A DNA stretch of 64,000 nucleotides from Bacillota bacterium (GCA_023391635.1 JAEWAQ010000052.1:62001-126000); one strand, 5' to 3'. Positions 44,121-53,445 are shown, counted from the stretch's first letter. Program-made: numbers and translations. The notes: generated from the letters alone by a model not told the origin.

Positions 44121-44160
44121 AGGAACTCGCAGCGGCACTGTGCCGCTGCGAGTTCCTGCC
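44118..44160. terminator. 43-bp near-perfect palindrome after the HEAT/cNMP fusion gene
   Basis: Twenty-one-base arms (44118-44138 and 44140-44160) are exact reverse complements around a single T. It begins in the last bases of the repeat array and ends 22 bases before the stop of the gene at 44183. A T-tract is lacking, so it may act as a strong transcript-end hairpin or may be a mobile-element end. Confidence 0.75.
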
Positions 44161-44182
44161 AATCCACTAACCGCCAACCACG

Positions 44183-47100
44183 CTATGAGTCGAAGCGCAT
44201 CATCATTTCCTCGAGCAGCCGGATGCGCGCCAGGGACGATCGCAGCAGCCCGATACCGATCTCGGGATACAGCCGCACGAGCCGGTTCACGTCTTCCCGC
44301 TCCAGCGCCAGCACCCGCACGTCGCCGAAGAACGCCTGAGCGGACACGGAGGACGGCGAATCTTCCAGCGCGGAGCTCGCGCCGCACACTTCGCCGGGGC
44401 AAAGCACGCCGAGCGTCCCTTCCAGTCCCGCAGCCGTGACGCTGGTCAGCTCCAGGTTTCCTTCCACGACAACGTAGAGCGCGGAATGCTTCTCGCCCCG
44501 CTGCACCAATATTTCCCCGTCCGCAAACGTCTTCTCCGCGGCGGCTCCGGCGATGAGTCCCAGCTCCTCCAGCGACAGGTCGGCGAAGAACGGCACCTTC
44601 TTCAGGAACACGACCTTGTTTAACCGGCCAAGTAAGCCTTGTTCCTCCTGCATCTCCTCCCGCTCCTCTCCCCGCCGCCATTCGGCCGCCATTTCGCGCC
44701 ACCAGTCATCGTTCAATTCCGCTGCCTGCATCGCCATCATCCCGGCCAGATCGGCAGGCAATTCATATACGTTCTCGTTGCCGTCCATCTGCAGCGTCGC
44801 GGCCAACCGCTGCGACAGCCGCCGTTCGCCGACGCCTTCCGCCAGCACTTCGAGGCCGTCGCTGCGCATCTCTTCGTCTCCGTCTTCCACCGAACGCCGG
44901 ATCGCCGCCACGACTTGCTCGTCCGTCAGGCGCCCCAATACCGCCCAGGCGCCTTCCAGCACCGTAATGCGCAGCCCGCTCATATGCATGGCCGCGATCT
45001 CGGCCAGATCTTCCCTGCCCAATGCGCGGTAGGCTGCCGGCAATACGCTCCAATTCTCCTGGTCGGCCAGCTTGTGAAAGCCTTGTTCGGCCAGCCAGCC
45101 CTTGACCTCTTCGTCCGGCAGCAATGCCGACAACGCCAGCATCGACGTCTTCCACACATTCGGCGGCGCGTCGGCCAGCCCGTCCCGCAAATACGACGCC
45201 GCTTCCGGCCCCATATCGATTAAGGCCTGCGTCGTCACCCGCTGCAGCTCTTGGTCGGCACCCGGCAAACGTGCGATCAGCTTCGGTATCGCGGTCAGAC
45301 GCTGCAGCGTACCCAGACATGCCGTAGCCGCAACGCGAACGGAAGGCCGCGGGTCCTCAAGCAGCCGCTCTACATCGTCCGCATACCGATCCAAGCGCAA
45401 GTCCGCAATGACGCGGCAGATCTGCACAGCGGGCTCGCCGCCCGCGGCGAGCATCTGCTCGATCACTTCGTAGCACGCCTCATAGCTCTGCGCGCTTTCG
45501 AGCGCGTACATCGCTTTCACCGCTTCGGCCGCTACGGCCGGATGCGCATCCAGCAGCTTCGCGCGCAGGAAGAAGAACGCTTGCGCCGGCCAATGCTTCA
45601 TCTGCGCCATTTTGCGTACCGCTTCCGTCCGCACTTCCGCTTCCGGATCTTCCACCCGGGAAGCCACCTGTACCAGCATTTGCAGATCCGCGTTGCCCAG
45701 GTTCATGGCGCGAAGAGAAGCAATCCGCACTCGCGCATCCTCGTGCCCAATCAGCTTCAGCAGCTCCGGCAAGTAACGGACGTCCTTTGTCCTACCGATG
45801 ATGTCGAGCGCGACAAGCTTCGCCTCTTCGCCCGGCGCCTGAAGCATCCCCTGAATGGCGGTCATCGCCCTCGTATGCCGGAAGAACTCCTGGAACGATT
45901 CCGCCAGCTCGCGCTCCTCCAGTCCGTGCGTCTGGACGCTCTTCACCAGTTCCTTGATGTACAGCTGACGAACTCCCCATGCCAGCAACAGCAGCCCAAT
46001 CGAGACGCCCGTGCCGATGGCGGTCAGCAAGGTGAAGCTCCACCCGAACACCGTGTGCAGCGTCTGCATGCCCGCTCCGAGCAGTATGCCCGCGAACGAT
46101 GCGATTCCTTGCGCCACGTAGCGGAATCCGTCCCGCTGCTGGAGCGGCAGCGTCTTATAAAATATTTGATAGGAAGGTTCCGCCGAATAATAGAGCAGCA
46201 AGTACGTCAGCATGTACGAGACGGATACCGCCATCATGGCGACGGGCGCATCGAGCAGGGCGAACGCGAAGCCGAATGACAGCACATAGACGCCGGAGAT
46301 CGCAGCCAGCATCCCGCTCGCGCCGAGCCAAGCCGTCAGTTTGCCGGATACGGCCTGCAGCAGGAACGCCATCGTGAACAGCACGGTCGTGACCAGGCCG
46401 AACATCCGCCCGAAGTCGGCTTCATTCGGATACGCCGCATGCGCCGTATTCAGGAAGACGAACTCCATCAGGAAATAGAGCGCCGGCATGACCGTCATGA
46501 GCCCAAGAACGCCGAGCAGAAACGGTGAACGCAGCGTCCGGCGGAAATAATCGAGCGAACTCAATTTCCCGCCATCCGTTTCTGAAGAGGACCCGTCGCC
46601 GAGCGATGCTTTCAGCATAAGCGGAACAAGGTAGCGCGCAATCGCCTTACGGTAATTGAAAGAAGCGGCCAGCAGGAACAGCGGACCGAGCACATAGACG
46701 ATGTCCGGACCGAGCAGCGGGTTTACCAACTGCGTAATCAAACCCGCCGCAATCCCGCCGAGCGTCGCCGCCGCGACGAAAACCGGCATGAGCCGCTTGG
46801 CTTGCTGCGTCGGACAGAGGTCAACGGCAAGACTCCACAGCAGAATCGTCTGCTGGCGCACCACGAAATTGGAGCTTAGAAACAGAATCGGATAGAACAT
46901 CCGAAAATCCAGTCCCGATAGGCGCAGTCCCAGCAGCACGACCGCGTTCACAACCACGATGCCGAACATGACCGCATACATCGCCCGCATGAATCCGGGC
47001 TTGGAGAGCCTGCCGGCGAGCCAGCTCATGAACCAGGCTTCCAGCGGCAGAATCGCCGCTTCCCCCATATAGACGTAGGGCAGATAAGCGCTCCCGAAGC

Positions 47101-47245
47101 GCTGGTTGAACAGCGTCATGAATCCGTTATAATTCAACATCTCGGCAATGCCGCATAGCAGAAAAACCGGCGCCATCAGCCAAAGCTTGCGCCGGTCTTC
47201 CTGTTTGATCCCGATGCGGCGAAGCCATCCGTTCATCCGTTCCAT
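44183..47245 (-). CDS. Transporter-HEAT-cNMP-binding domain fusion protein
   Basis: A 1020-residue three-part protein. Residues 1 to about 430 form some 12 membrane segments resembling MFS or ATP/ADP-translocase-type carriers (NYNGFMTLFNQRFGSAYLPY). About 440-850 is a run of HEAT-like helical repeats (IIGRTKDVRYLPELLKLIGH; EDARVRIASLRAMNLG). Residues about 884-1000 are a cyclic-nucleotide-binding-like domain, but the phosphate cassette reads GEVCGASSALEDSPSSVSA, with Ser in place of the usual Arg, so normal cAMP binding is unlikely. A GNAT gene lies 25 bases upstream. Role unknown; it sits beside a degenerate cyclase receptor. Confidence 0.88.
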   Translation of the reverse strand: MERMNGWLRRIGIKQEDRRKLWLMAPVFLLCGIAEMLNYNGFMTLFNQRFGSAYLPYVYMGEAAILPLEAWFMSWLAGRLSKPGFMRAMYAVMFGIVVVNAVVLLGLRLSGLDFRMFYPILFLSSNFVVRQQTILLWSLAVDLCPTQQAKRLMPVFVAAATLGGIAAGLITQLVNPLLGPDIVYVLGPLFLLAASFNYRKAIARYLVPLMLKASLGDGSSSETDGGKLSSLDYFRRTLRSPFLLGVLGLMTVMPALYFLMEFVFLNTAHAAYPNEADFGRMFGLVTTVLFTMAFLLQAVSGKLTAWLGASGMLAAISGVYVLSFGFAFALLDAPVAMMAVSVSYMLTYLLLYYSAEPSYQIFYKTLPLQQRDGFRYVAQGIASFAGILLGAGMQTLHTVFGWSFTLLTAIGTGVSIGLLLLAWGVRQLYIKELVKSVQTHGLEERELAESFQEFFRHTRAMTAIQGMLQAPGEEAKLVALDIIGRTKDVRYLPELLKLIGHEDARVRIASLRAMNLGNADLQMLVQVASRVEDPEAEVRTEAVRKMAQMKHWPAQAFFFLRAKLLDAHPAVAAEAVKAMYALESAQSYEACYEVIEQMLAAGGEPAVQICRVIADLRLDRYADDVERLLEDPRPSVRVAATACLGTLQRLTAIPKLIARLPGADQELQRVTTQALIDMGPEAASYLRDGLADAPPNVWKTSMLALSALLPDEEVKGWLAEQGFHKLADQENWSVLPAAYRALGREDLAEIAAMHMSGLRITVLEGAWAVLGRLTDEQVVAAIRRSVEDGDEEMRSDGLEVLAEGVGERRLSQRLAATLQMDGNENVYELPADLAGMMAMQAAELNDDWWREMAAEWRRGEEREEMQEEQGLLGRLNKVVFLKKVPFFADLSLEELGLIAGAAAEKTFADGEILVQRGEKHSALYVVVEGNLELTSVTAAGLEGTLGVLCPGEVCGASSALEDSPSSVSAQAFFGDVRVLALEREDVNRLVRLYPEIGIGLLRSSLARIRLLEEMMMRFDS

Positions 47246-47270
47246 CTTTACGCTCTCTTCCCAAGCTTGC

Positions 47271-47768
47271 CTAGCTTATTTGACGGTAATAGATCAGCCG
47301 ATCTTCTCCCGCGAAATAATAATCGGGCAGTTGGCCAATCAGTTGAAATCCGTAGCGTTCGAACAGTCTGCGAATCGCCATATATTCCGGCAAGGAACAT
47401 GTGTAGGTGACCAGAAACCTCGCTTGCATCCGCTTCAGCGTCGACAGCATCTCTTCGATCAGGGCAGACGCGACGCCGCTTTTGCGATACGCCTTATGCA
47501 CTACCACATAGTCCCATTCGTAGCCGCCCGTTTTTTGCTCGTTTTCCTCCGCACTGTTCACGCCGATGAGATCCCCGCGTTCGTTCGTCACGTACCAGAA
47601 GATCGTTTCCCCACGCAACGCGCGGTAAGGCAGTTTCCGAAAATGTTCCACCTCGCCGGGCGTGTGACGGGTGTCGTCAAACGAGTCGGGCGAAAAGAAG
47701 AAATCGACGATCTTCTCCGCTTCTTCAGGCGTGCTTACTTTACGGACGCGATAGGAACCAGCAATCAT
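47271..47768 (-). CDS. GNAT family N-acetyltransferase
   Basis: 165 residues with a single GNAT fold. The acetyl-CoA-binding motif is VVVHKAYRKSGVASALIEEML, and the C-terminal strand region RYGFQLIGQLPDYYFAGEDRLIYYR is typical. AAGGAG lies nine bases before the ATG. The gene is 46 bases after the cyclase-like gene and 25 before the HEAT/cNMP fusion, so the three are probably one operon. The acceptor is unknown. Confidence 0.9.
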   Translation of the reverse strand: MIAGSYRVRKVSTPEEAEKIVDFFFSPDSFDDTRHTPGEVEHFRKLPYRALRGETIFWYVTNERGDLIGVNSAEENEQKTGGYEWDYVVVHKAYRKSGVASALIEEMLSTLKRMQARFLVTYTCSLPEYMAIRRLFERYGFQLIGQLPDYYFAGEDRLIYYRQIS

Positions 47769-47814
47769 AACCGTTCTCTCCTTGGTTTTCCAACTTGGCT
47801 GGGCGTTCCAGCCG

Positions 47815-50565
47815 TCATACCGCCAATGTGCCGTTCCAGCCGGTAGAAGTTCCTTTCTGGTAATATTCGTCGCACAGATAGAAATACAGCTTGGCCGCCT
47901 TGTCCAGCCGGTTCAGCTTGATCACTTCCACGAAAGTCTCCCTGGCGTCGTAGAACCGCCCTTCCTGACATAGCATCAGCCCGCGCTCGAACAGCGCCTT
48001 GGTCCGATCCTTCGCCTGACGGAGCAGGTCCGAATCGCCTTCATAGACGTCGATCAGCTCAAGCGCCTGCTCTTGCCCTTCCGGAGTAATCCGGCCGAGC
48101 GTCCGATGCCGGAACCGCTCCGGCTCGCGCAATTGGGCGAAGAACTCGCGCGTCACCAATATGTTCGCGCCCAGTTCCTTCGACAGCTTCTCGAGCACGG
48201 AGGTCACGTTGACGTCTTCGGAAATGACATTGCCTTCCCAGCGCTGCTCTTCCCCGATAATGCCCATCATGAGCGGGCCATGATGGATCGCGATGCCTAT
48301 GTCGACAGGGATGTATCCGGCCCTGCGGCGACCTTCGTTGTACACGGTCAATTCGCGCCTGATCGCCACCGCGGTGCGCAGCGACTGTTCGGCATAGCCG
48401 GGATACAACGCCATGAAGCCCGCGCCCAAATATTTGCTGATCAGACCTTCCTCCCGGCGCACGAGCGGACCGAAGCGGCTCAGGAACGAGTTCATGAAAT
48501 TGAAGTTCTCCGCCGGCGACAATTGCTGGGACAATTGGCTGAACTCCCGCAAATTGGCCACCATGACCGTCATGTTCCGCTGCACCTGGTCGCCGAGCTC
48601 GATATCGAGAATGCCCTTCTTACCCAGCGATCTGAAGAACTGCTGCGGCACGAATCGGTGAGACGCTTCCGAGAACCGGGTGATATCCGCGATATATTGC
48701 CGGATGTGCCGCGCCATACGGTTGAACTGTTCCCCGAGATCGCCGACTTCGTCGCGGCTGCGGATGTGAACCTCCGCGTCCCAGTTGCCGTCCGCCATCT
48801 CGATCACGCTGCGGCGCAGCTTGCGCACGTTCGACAGCAGGAGGAAAGTGGCCAGCAGAATAACGACGATCAATACCGATGTGATGATCAGAATGTTCTT
48901 GATGATGTTGTCGTAAATGGTGCGGTTCGCTTCGAACAGCACATTCATGTCGCGTCCCGTCTCGTAGATGCCGACCACTTGTCCCGTGTGATCGTATACC
49001 GGCCCCAACGCGTACATCCACTTGCCGTTGGCGTCTTCCCATTCTCCCGACTTGATGACGCCCCGGTTCAGCACTTCCCGGTTCTCTTCGGTCAGATCGA
49101 ACGGCTTGAACATGTTCACGCCGTCGTCGTCGTCCATGATAATATACAATTGGCCGTTTTCGTACTTATACAGCGTACTGTACAGCCCTTGCCTGTCGAC
49201 GGCTTGCTCGCCTTCGAACAGGAAATTCAGATTCGCGCGTATCGCCTCATAGTCTGCATTGCGGTAATCTTCCGGGGAATGAAGACGCATCAGCTTATCC
49301 CCGTCTATCAAGTTCTTCCCATTGCGAGCCATGAGCGACAGCTCGCGCTGCATCTCCGTTTCCATACGGTTAGAGAAGCTGTTATAGATGAAGTTGGAGA
49401 GCAGGATCATGCTTAACACAATGAGCGGAATGGAGACGAGCACCATTTTCAGAAACAGCGAGAAGCGGCGCTTCATGATGTAGACGTAGAACATCCACAG
49501 CGAGATGGCCAGCAGCAGCACGCCTGCCGCAAACGCCAGCCAACGCAGCCACGCTTGCCCGATCTGGTCGCCCGTCCGATCCGCATGCGAACGAACGCTG
49601 ACGAGCCGACCGTTGTTGTCGTATCGCAGCAACCGGTCGTTCAGCAGGACGACCATGCTGCCGTCCGCGGAGGCGTAGGCATCCATAATCTCGAAGCCGT
49701 CGGCATCCGGCGCCGCATCCGGCAGCGTCTCTCCGCCGATCCATACGCGCAAGCTGTCCGGTTCATTCGGATTCATGATCATGACCGAATTGGACAGCCG
49801 ATCGATGAACGACAGCTTGCCTTGCGCGTTCAGCGACAGGCTTTCGGGGAAATTTTTGCGCGAAATGTCCATCGTGACGAGCGGATAAATCTTGCTCGAT
49901 GAGCCGTCCGGGCCGACCCGGTAGATCGCCCCCCGCTTGGTCGCATAGTAGATTTCACCCGGCTCCACTCCGATGATTTCCGATAAATAGCGATTGTCCG
50001 GCAGATCGAAGGAGAATAGCTCGGCAGCCTCGCTGCCCGCCGTCGACAGCCGCATGAGGGACACCTTGTCCGGCCTGGTTACGAAGAAGTAGACGGATTC
50101 GCCCTTCACCTGCAAGCCTTTAAGCTGACCGACCCGCATGCTCTGCCCATTGCCGTCCCATCCGTACAGCACTTCGGGAGCGCCGCCGTTCGCGCCGTAG
50201 CGAACGATTTGCTCTTTCATAACGTAGAGGCCATAAGCGTCCAATATCGTGTCTACCGCATAGAATTGCCCGCTGCCGTCGACGGCGATTTCCGTGAAAT
50301 CCCGGCGTGTACCGTCCGACGCCCCGCTGCGCGCAATACGCGTCTCCAGCTTGCCGTTCGCCGTGATGCTGCCGATCTCCTGCTTGGACTGCAGGATGAC
50401 AGCCGTCGATTGTCCAGCGGCGTCTGAGGCTTTCGATAGATTGACCAGCGGCATGTCCCGCTTCCACGGGGCATCCACGAGGCCGTTGGTCCCCTGGATG
50501 CGCCAGGCGGACCACCCGGACAATACCAAGGCGATGAGCAGCATGCTGAGTGTCAGCTTCTTCAT
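47815..50565 (-). CDS. Receptor-like class III cyclase homologue, catalytically degenerate
   Basis: A 916-residue membrane protein. The N-terminal segment 4-22 is a signal or anchor; 40-330 form a beta-rich, propeller-like extracellular region; membrane segments lie at about 338-362 and 371-393; a Cache-like loop covers about 400-550; a membrane segment lies at 555-578; HAMP 578-632; a class III cyclase domain 660-805; and a helical tail 845-905. The two metal aspartates are lost: ANLREF has Asn671 where F-x-D is expected and YLGAGF has Ala715 where G-D-G is expected. DVNVTSVLE has Val790 where the catalytic Arg is usual. It is probably a sensor without cyclase activity. Confidence 0.9.
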   Translation of the reverse strand: MKKLTLSMLLIALVLSGWSAWRIQGTNGLVDAPWKRDMPLVNLSKASDAAGQSTAVILQSKQEIGSITANGKLETRIARSGASDGTRRDFTEIAVDGSGQFYAVDTILDAYGLYVMKEQIVRYGANGGAPEVLYGWDGNGQSMRVGQLKGLQVKGESVYFFVTRPDKVSLMRLSTAGSEAAELFSFDLPDNRYLSEIIGVEPGEIYYATKRGAIYRVGPDGSSSKIYPLVTMDISRKNFPESLSLNAQGKLSFIDRLSNSVMIMNPNEPDSLRVWIGGETLPDAAPDADGFEIMDAYASADGSMVVLLNDRLLRYDNNGRLVSVRSHADRTGDQIGQAWLRWLAFAAGVLLLAISLWMFYVYIMKRRFSLFLKMVLVSIPLIVLSMILLSNFIYNSFSNRMETEMQRELSLMARNGKNLIDGDKLMRLHSPEDYRNADYEAIRANLNFLFEGEQAVDRQGLYSTLYKYENGQLYIIMDDDDGVNMFKPFDLTEENREVLNRGVIKSGEWEDANGKWMYALGPVYDHTGQVVGIYETGRDMNVLFEANRTIYDNIIKNILIITSVLIVVILLATFLLLSNVRKLRRSVIEMADGNWDAEVHIRSRDEVGDLGEQFNRMARHIRQYIADITRFSEASHRFVPQQFFRSLGKKGILDIELGDQVQRNMTVMVANLREFSQLSQQLSPAENFNFMNSFLSRFGPLVRREEGLISKYLGAGFMALYPGYAEQSLRTAVAIRRELTVYNEGRRRAGYIPVDIGIAIHHGPLMMGIIGEEQRWEGNVISEDVNVTSVLEKLSKELGANILVTREFFAQLREPERFRHRTLGRITPEGQEQALELIDVYEGDSDLLRQAKDRTKALFERGLMLCQEGRFYDARETFVEVIKLNRLDKAAKLYFYLCDEYYQKGTSTGWNGTLAV

Positions 50566-50642
50566 ACGTCGTCAACCGTCGCTTTCCTTTTTCATCTCGG
50601 GCAAGGGCCCGTTACCGATTTTGCGCCTGTTATTTCCATCGT

Positions 50643-50682
50643 ACTATATTTTGTGACATTTGACACGTCATTAAATGACATT
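50643..50682 (-). promoter_or_regulatory. Promoter of the cyclase-like gene with operator-like repeats
   Basis: Minus-strand TGACGT (50670-50665), 16 bases, TATAGT (50648-50643). A 13-base palindrome GTCATTAAATGAC (50667-50679) overlaps the -35, and TGACATT occurs twice in one orientation, at 50654 and 50676, 22 bases apart. These suggest a regulator site between the divergent cyclase-like and PAAR genes. Confidence 0.45.
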
Positions 50683-50758
50683 ATTCGGGACAAAGGTGGG
50701 GTTTTATTGTAGTATGGAAGTATAGTAAATATTTCTTGCGTGTGGAAAGGAAGTCCCT

Positions 50759-51145
50759 ATGGGTCAGATCGTATGCGGAGGCGCGATGCTGCAATGCTCG
50801 TTCGGCGCTGCGCCGGGAACGTTGAACGTCCTCCCGGCCAACAAGACGCTGACGAGCATGCCGATCGCCAATATTATGGATAACAAGCCGGTCGTCAATA
50901 TTACGCCCTTCGGCATGTGCAACTCCATGGCCAATCCTGCGGTTGCTTCCGCGACTGCGGCGGCGATGGGCGCCCTGACGCCGATGCCATGCATGCCCGT
51001 GACGGCAGCGCCATGGGTGCCGGGTTCGCCGACCGTGCTTGTCGGCAACATGCCCGCCCTGAACAACAGCTCCAAATGCATGTGCAACTGGGGCGGCGTC
51101 ATTCAGATCGTCAATCCTGGTCAAGTGACCATACAGGTGCCGTGA
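50759..51145 (+). CDS. DUF4280 PAAR-like spike-tip protein
   Basis: 128 residues, matching DUF4280, a PAAR-like domain that caps the spike of contractile injection systems. It begins GQIVCGGAMLQCSFG and shows the family Cys/Met pattern: PFGMCNSMANP, PMPCMPVTAAPW and NNSSKCMCNWGGVI. The conserved Cys residues could bind a metal at the tip. AAAGGAAG lies before the ATG. Its TGA is followed by the next ATG after one base, so it is translationally coupled to the MORN membrane protein. Confidence 0.93.
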   Translation: MGQIVCGGAMLQCSFGAAPGTLNVLPANKTLTSMPIANIMDNKPVVNITPFGMCNSMANPAVASATAAAMGALTPMPCMPVTAAPWVPGSPTVLVGNMPALNNSSKCMCNWGGVIQIVNPGQVTIQVP

Positions 51146-51146
51146 C

Positions 51147-53141
51147 ATGATCGAAGCGATTATTAAACCGATTATCAAACCGATTCAGCGGAAGATCATG
51201 AAGCCGCTGCGAATGGTCAAGAAGCTGCCGAAGCTGATCGTCAAGTGGTTGGTCAAATGGATCAAGACAATTCTGTTCGGACCGCTCCGCTCGCTGGAGA
51301 ACTATTGGCGGGTAGGCGGCATTTACATCGCCAAGAAGCTCGTCGTGCTCTTGCTTGTAATCGTGCTTATCCTATACTTCTTCATCTTCATCAAGCCGCC
51401 GAAATTCGTCGCGAAATGGATGGGCAAGACGCCGAAGATCGAAGCGGCTGCCGCTGCGACCTCTTCGTTTAGCGGCATTGCGAAGATTACGGACAAATCC
51501 GGCAAGATCATCTACATAGGTCCTCTGAAGGACGGGCAATTCTCGGGCTCGGGCAAGCTGTACGGGCCGGACGACCGACTTGTTTACATCGGCGATTTCG
51601 ACAAAGGCTTGCGGGCAGGCAAAGGCGAGGAATACGATGCTGACGGGCGGCTGGTTTATCGCGGAGGGTATGCGAACGATCAGTACGCAGGGTCAGGCAC
51701 GCTGTTCGCGGAAAACGGCAGCGTGCGATATGAAGGCGCATTCGCGAGCGGCAAATTCGATGGCGTGGGCACGTTGCACGCCGCGGATGGCGCGATGCTG
51801 TATGCGGGCTCCTTCGCCACCGGCGTCTATCAAGGCGAAGGCAAGCTTTACGCCGCGGACGGGAAGACGGTCGTATACCAAGGCGGGTTCAACAGCGGCA
51901 AGTACGAGGGCACCGGCAAGCTGTTTCGCGCGGACGGCACGCTGCAATATGAAGGCAGCTTTCTGGGCGGCCAGCTGTCCGGGGAAGGGACGGAGTATGC
52001 GCCTTCCGGCGCGGTGAAGTACAAGGGCGCATTCCAGCTCGGACGGTACCACGGAGCCGGGTCGCTCATGAATGAATCAGGCATCGCAGTCTATTCGGGC
52101 GCGTTCGCGAACGGCATGCGGGACGGCGAAGGACAGGCGTTCCGAGACGACGGTACCGCGCTGTATACAGGCAAGTTCAAGGCAGATCGGTTCGAAGGCG
52201 TCGGCACGCTGCTCGACGCCGACGGCGCCCCCGTATACAAAGGATATTTCCGAAGCGGCGATATGTATCTGGAAGGATTCCTCGGGCTTCCGCTGTCGAA
52301 GCTGCAGGAAATGCTCGGCTCGCCCGACGCGCCAGTCGGCGGAGGAGAGGGCGCCGGGAATGCCGAGGCGCTTCCGATCGAGGATGGCAGTGCCGGAAGC
52401 TTCCCGGAGTCGCCTGCAGCCAGCGGTGAAGACACCGGAGCAGGAAATTCGCCGATCGAAGGCGGAGATGGCGAGAGCGGGAATGCCCCTGTCGGCGGAA
52501 CAGAGCCGTCTGCCGGAGGAACAGCGGATGCGCAAGCTGAACGCTTGAGCGAGGATGCCGCCGCTACGAACGCGGAAGAAGCTTCGCGATCCGCCGGTAA
52601 CTCAGAAGCGGAATCGGCCGCTGCGGGCGAACCGCCTTCCGCTTCTGCTCCAGGAGCTAGTGCCGCTTCCGGTTCCACATGGGGACCGATCGGCAACGAC
52701 GCAACTCCGAAGAAGGAGGCGTTGGAGACGACGACACCGGCTGCGAACGATGCCAAAGACAATCCTGCACCGGCTGCGAAGCCGGATGCCGGAGAATCTA
52801 TCACGCCGCCGGTTGCAACTGCCGAGGATGTCCCGCCGGAGCTGCTGAACGGATCGCCGATCGACCTCGTCTACGGCAGCACGCAACTCTCGTTCAAGCT
52901 TCAGCCGGACGAAGACAATCCCGAAGCATACGCCGTAACTGAAATTCGCACCTGGAATCGGACCGTGCTCGATACCGTCTGGGCGAAGCTGAAATCCGTT
53001 GCGAACGCAGGCGTCCGGACACCGCTGGACAGCCCGTCCAAGTATGAGATGACCTATTTACTCGACGGCAATCTGCTCGTTATTACCTTCAACAAAGACG
53101 TTCCCGTACGCCTCGTCGTATCGCGCGCCATCGTTGAATGA
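51147..53141 (+). CDS. Membrane protein with ten MORN repeats
   Basis: 664 residues. A strongly basic N-terminus of about 60 residues (IKPIIKPIQRKIMKPLR) is followed by one membrane segment (64-83), then ten 24-residue MORN units from about 124 to 364 (pattern Y.G.F..G...G.G.L....G..) plus a partial eleventh. About 375-565 is low-complexity Glu/Gly/Ala/Pro-rich, and the last 95 residues form a small domain (GSPIDLVYGSTQLSFKLQP). The repeats should lie outside the cell. Coupled to the PAAR-like gene, it may anchor or dock the injection machine, or be an effector. A terminator follows. Confidence 0.88.
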   Translation: MIEAIIKPIIKPIQRKIMKPLRMVKKLPKLIVKWLVKWIKTILFGPLRSLENYWRVGGIYIAKKLVVLLLVIVLILYFFIFIKPPKFVAKWMGKTPKIEAAAAATSSFSGIAKITDKSGKIIYIGPLKDGQFSGSGKLYGPDDRLVYIGDFDKGLRAGKGEEYDADGRLVYRGGYANDQYAGSGTLFAENGSVRYEGAFASGKFDGVGTLHAADGAMLYAGSFATGVYQGEGKLYAADGKTVVYQGGFNSGKYEGTGKLFRADGTLQYEGSFLGGQLSGEGTEYAPSGAVKYKGAFQLGRYHGAGSLMNESGIAVYSGAFANGMRDGEGQAFRDDGTALYTGKFKADRFEGVGTLLDADGAPVYKGYFRSGDMYLEGFLGLPLSKLQEMLGSPDAPVGGGEGAGNAEALPIEDGSAGSFPESPAASGEDTGAGNSPIEGGDGESGNAPVGGTEPSAGGTADAQAERLSEDAAATNAEEASRSAGNSEAESAAAGEPPSASAPGASAASGSTWGPIGNDATPKKEALETTTPAANDAKDNPAPAAKPDAGESITPPVATAEDVPPELLNGSPIDLVYGSTQLSFKLQPDEDNPEAYAVTEIRTWNRTVLDTVWAKLKSVANAGVRTPLDSPSKYEMTYLLDGNLLVITFNKDVPVRLVVSRAIVE

Positions 53142-53164
53142 GTTTGCGATCATCTGCCTGTAAC

Positions 53165-53231
53165 AACTCCCTCAAATGCGGCGTGAAGCCCTGCGGCTTG
53201 CTCCGATTCCGTTTGGGGGAGTTGTTTTTTA
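53165..53231 (+). terminator. Rho-independent terminator after the MORN gene
   Basis: AACTCCC (53165-53171) pairs with GGGAGTT (53217-53223), with extended pairing (CAAA, CGG) and a second small hairpin inside, followed by GTTTTTT. Confidence 0.85.
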
Positions 53232-53404
53232 TCCCGCCGGCCGAGATCCCGAGCCCTTCCAACAGCTTCCGACAAAGGCGGAATAGGGGATTTTTTAGCG
53301 AGCTTTTCGGGATAACCGCGAACCTTTCCGTTTTCGAGCAAAGCCGATAATTTTCATCAAAATAACACCGTTGCCACTTTTTTACTTGCGCGATATTTTG
53401 ATAG

Positions 53405-53423
53405 ATAGGGGCATGTCCCCTAT
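53405..53423 (+). promoter_or_regulatory. Inverted repeat before the acidic-protein gene
   Basis: ATAGGGG-CATGT-CCCCTAT sits 22 bases before the ATG at 53446, next to the ribosome site GGGAGGG. It could be an operator or an mRNA hairpin controlling the gene. The other 300 bases between the MORN and acidic genes hold the terminator above and nothing else recognised. Confidence 0.45.
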
Positions 53424-53445
53424 ATTATCGCGGGAGGGAACCGGG

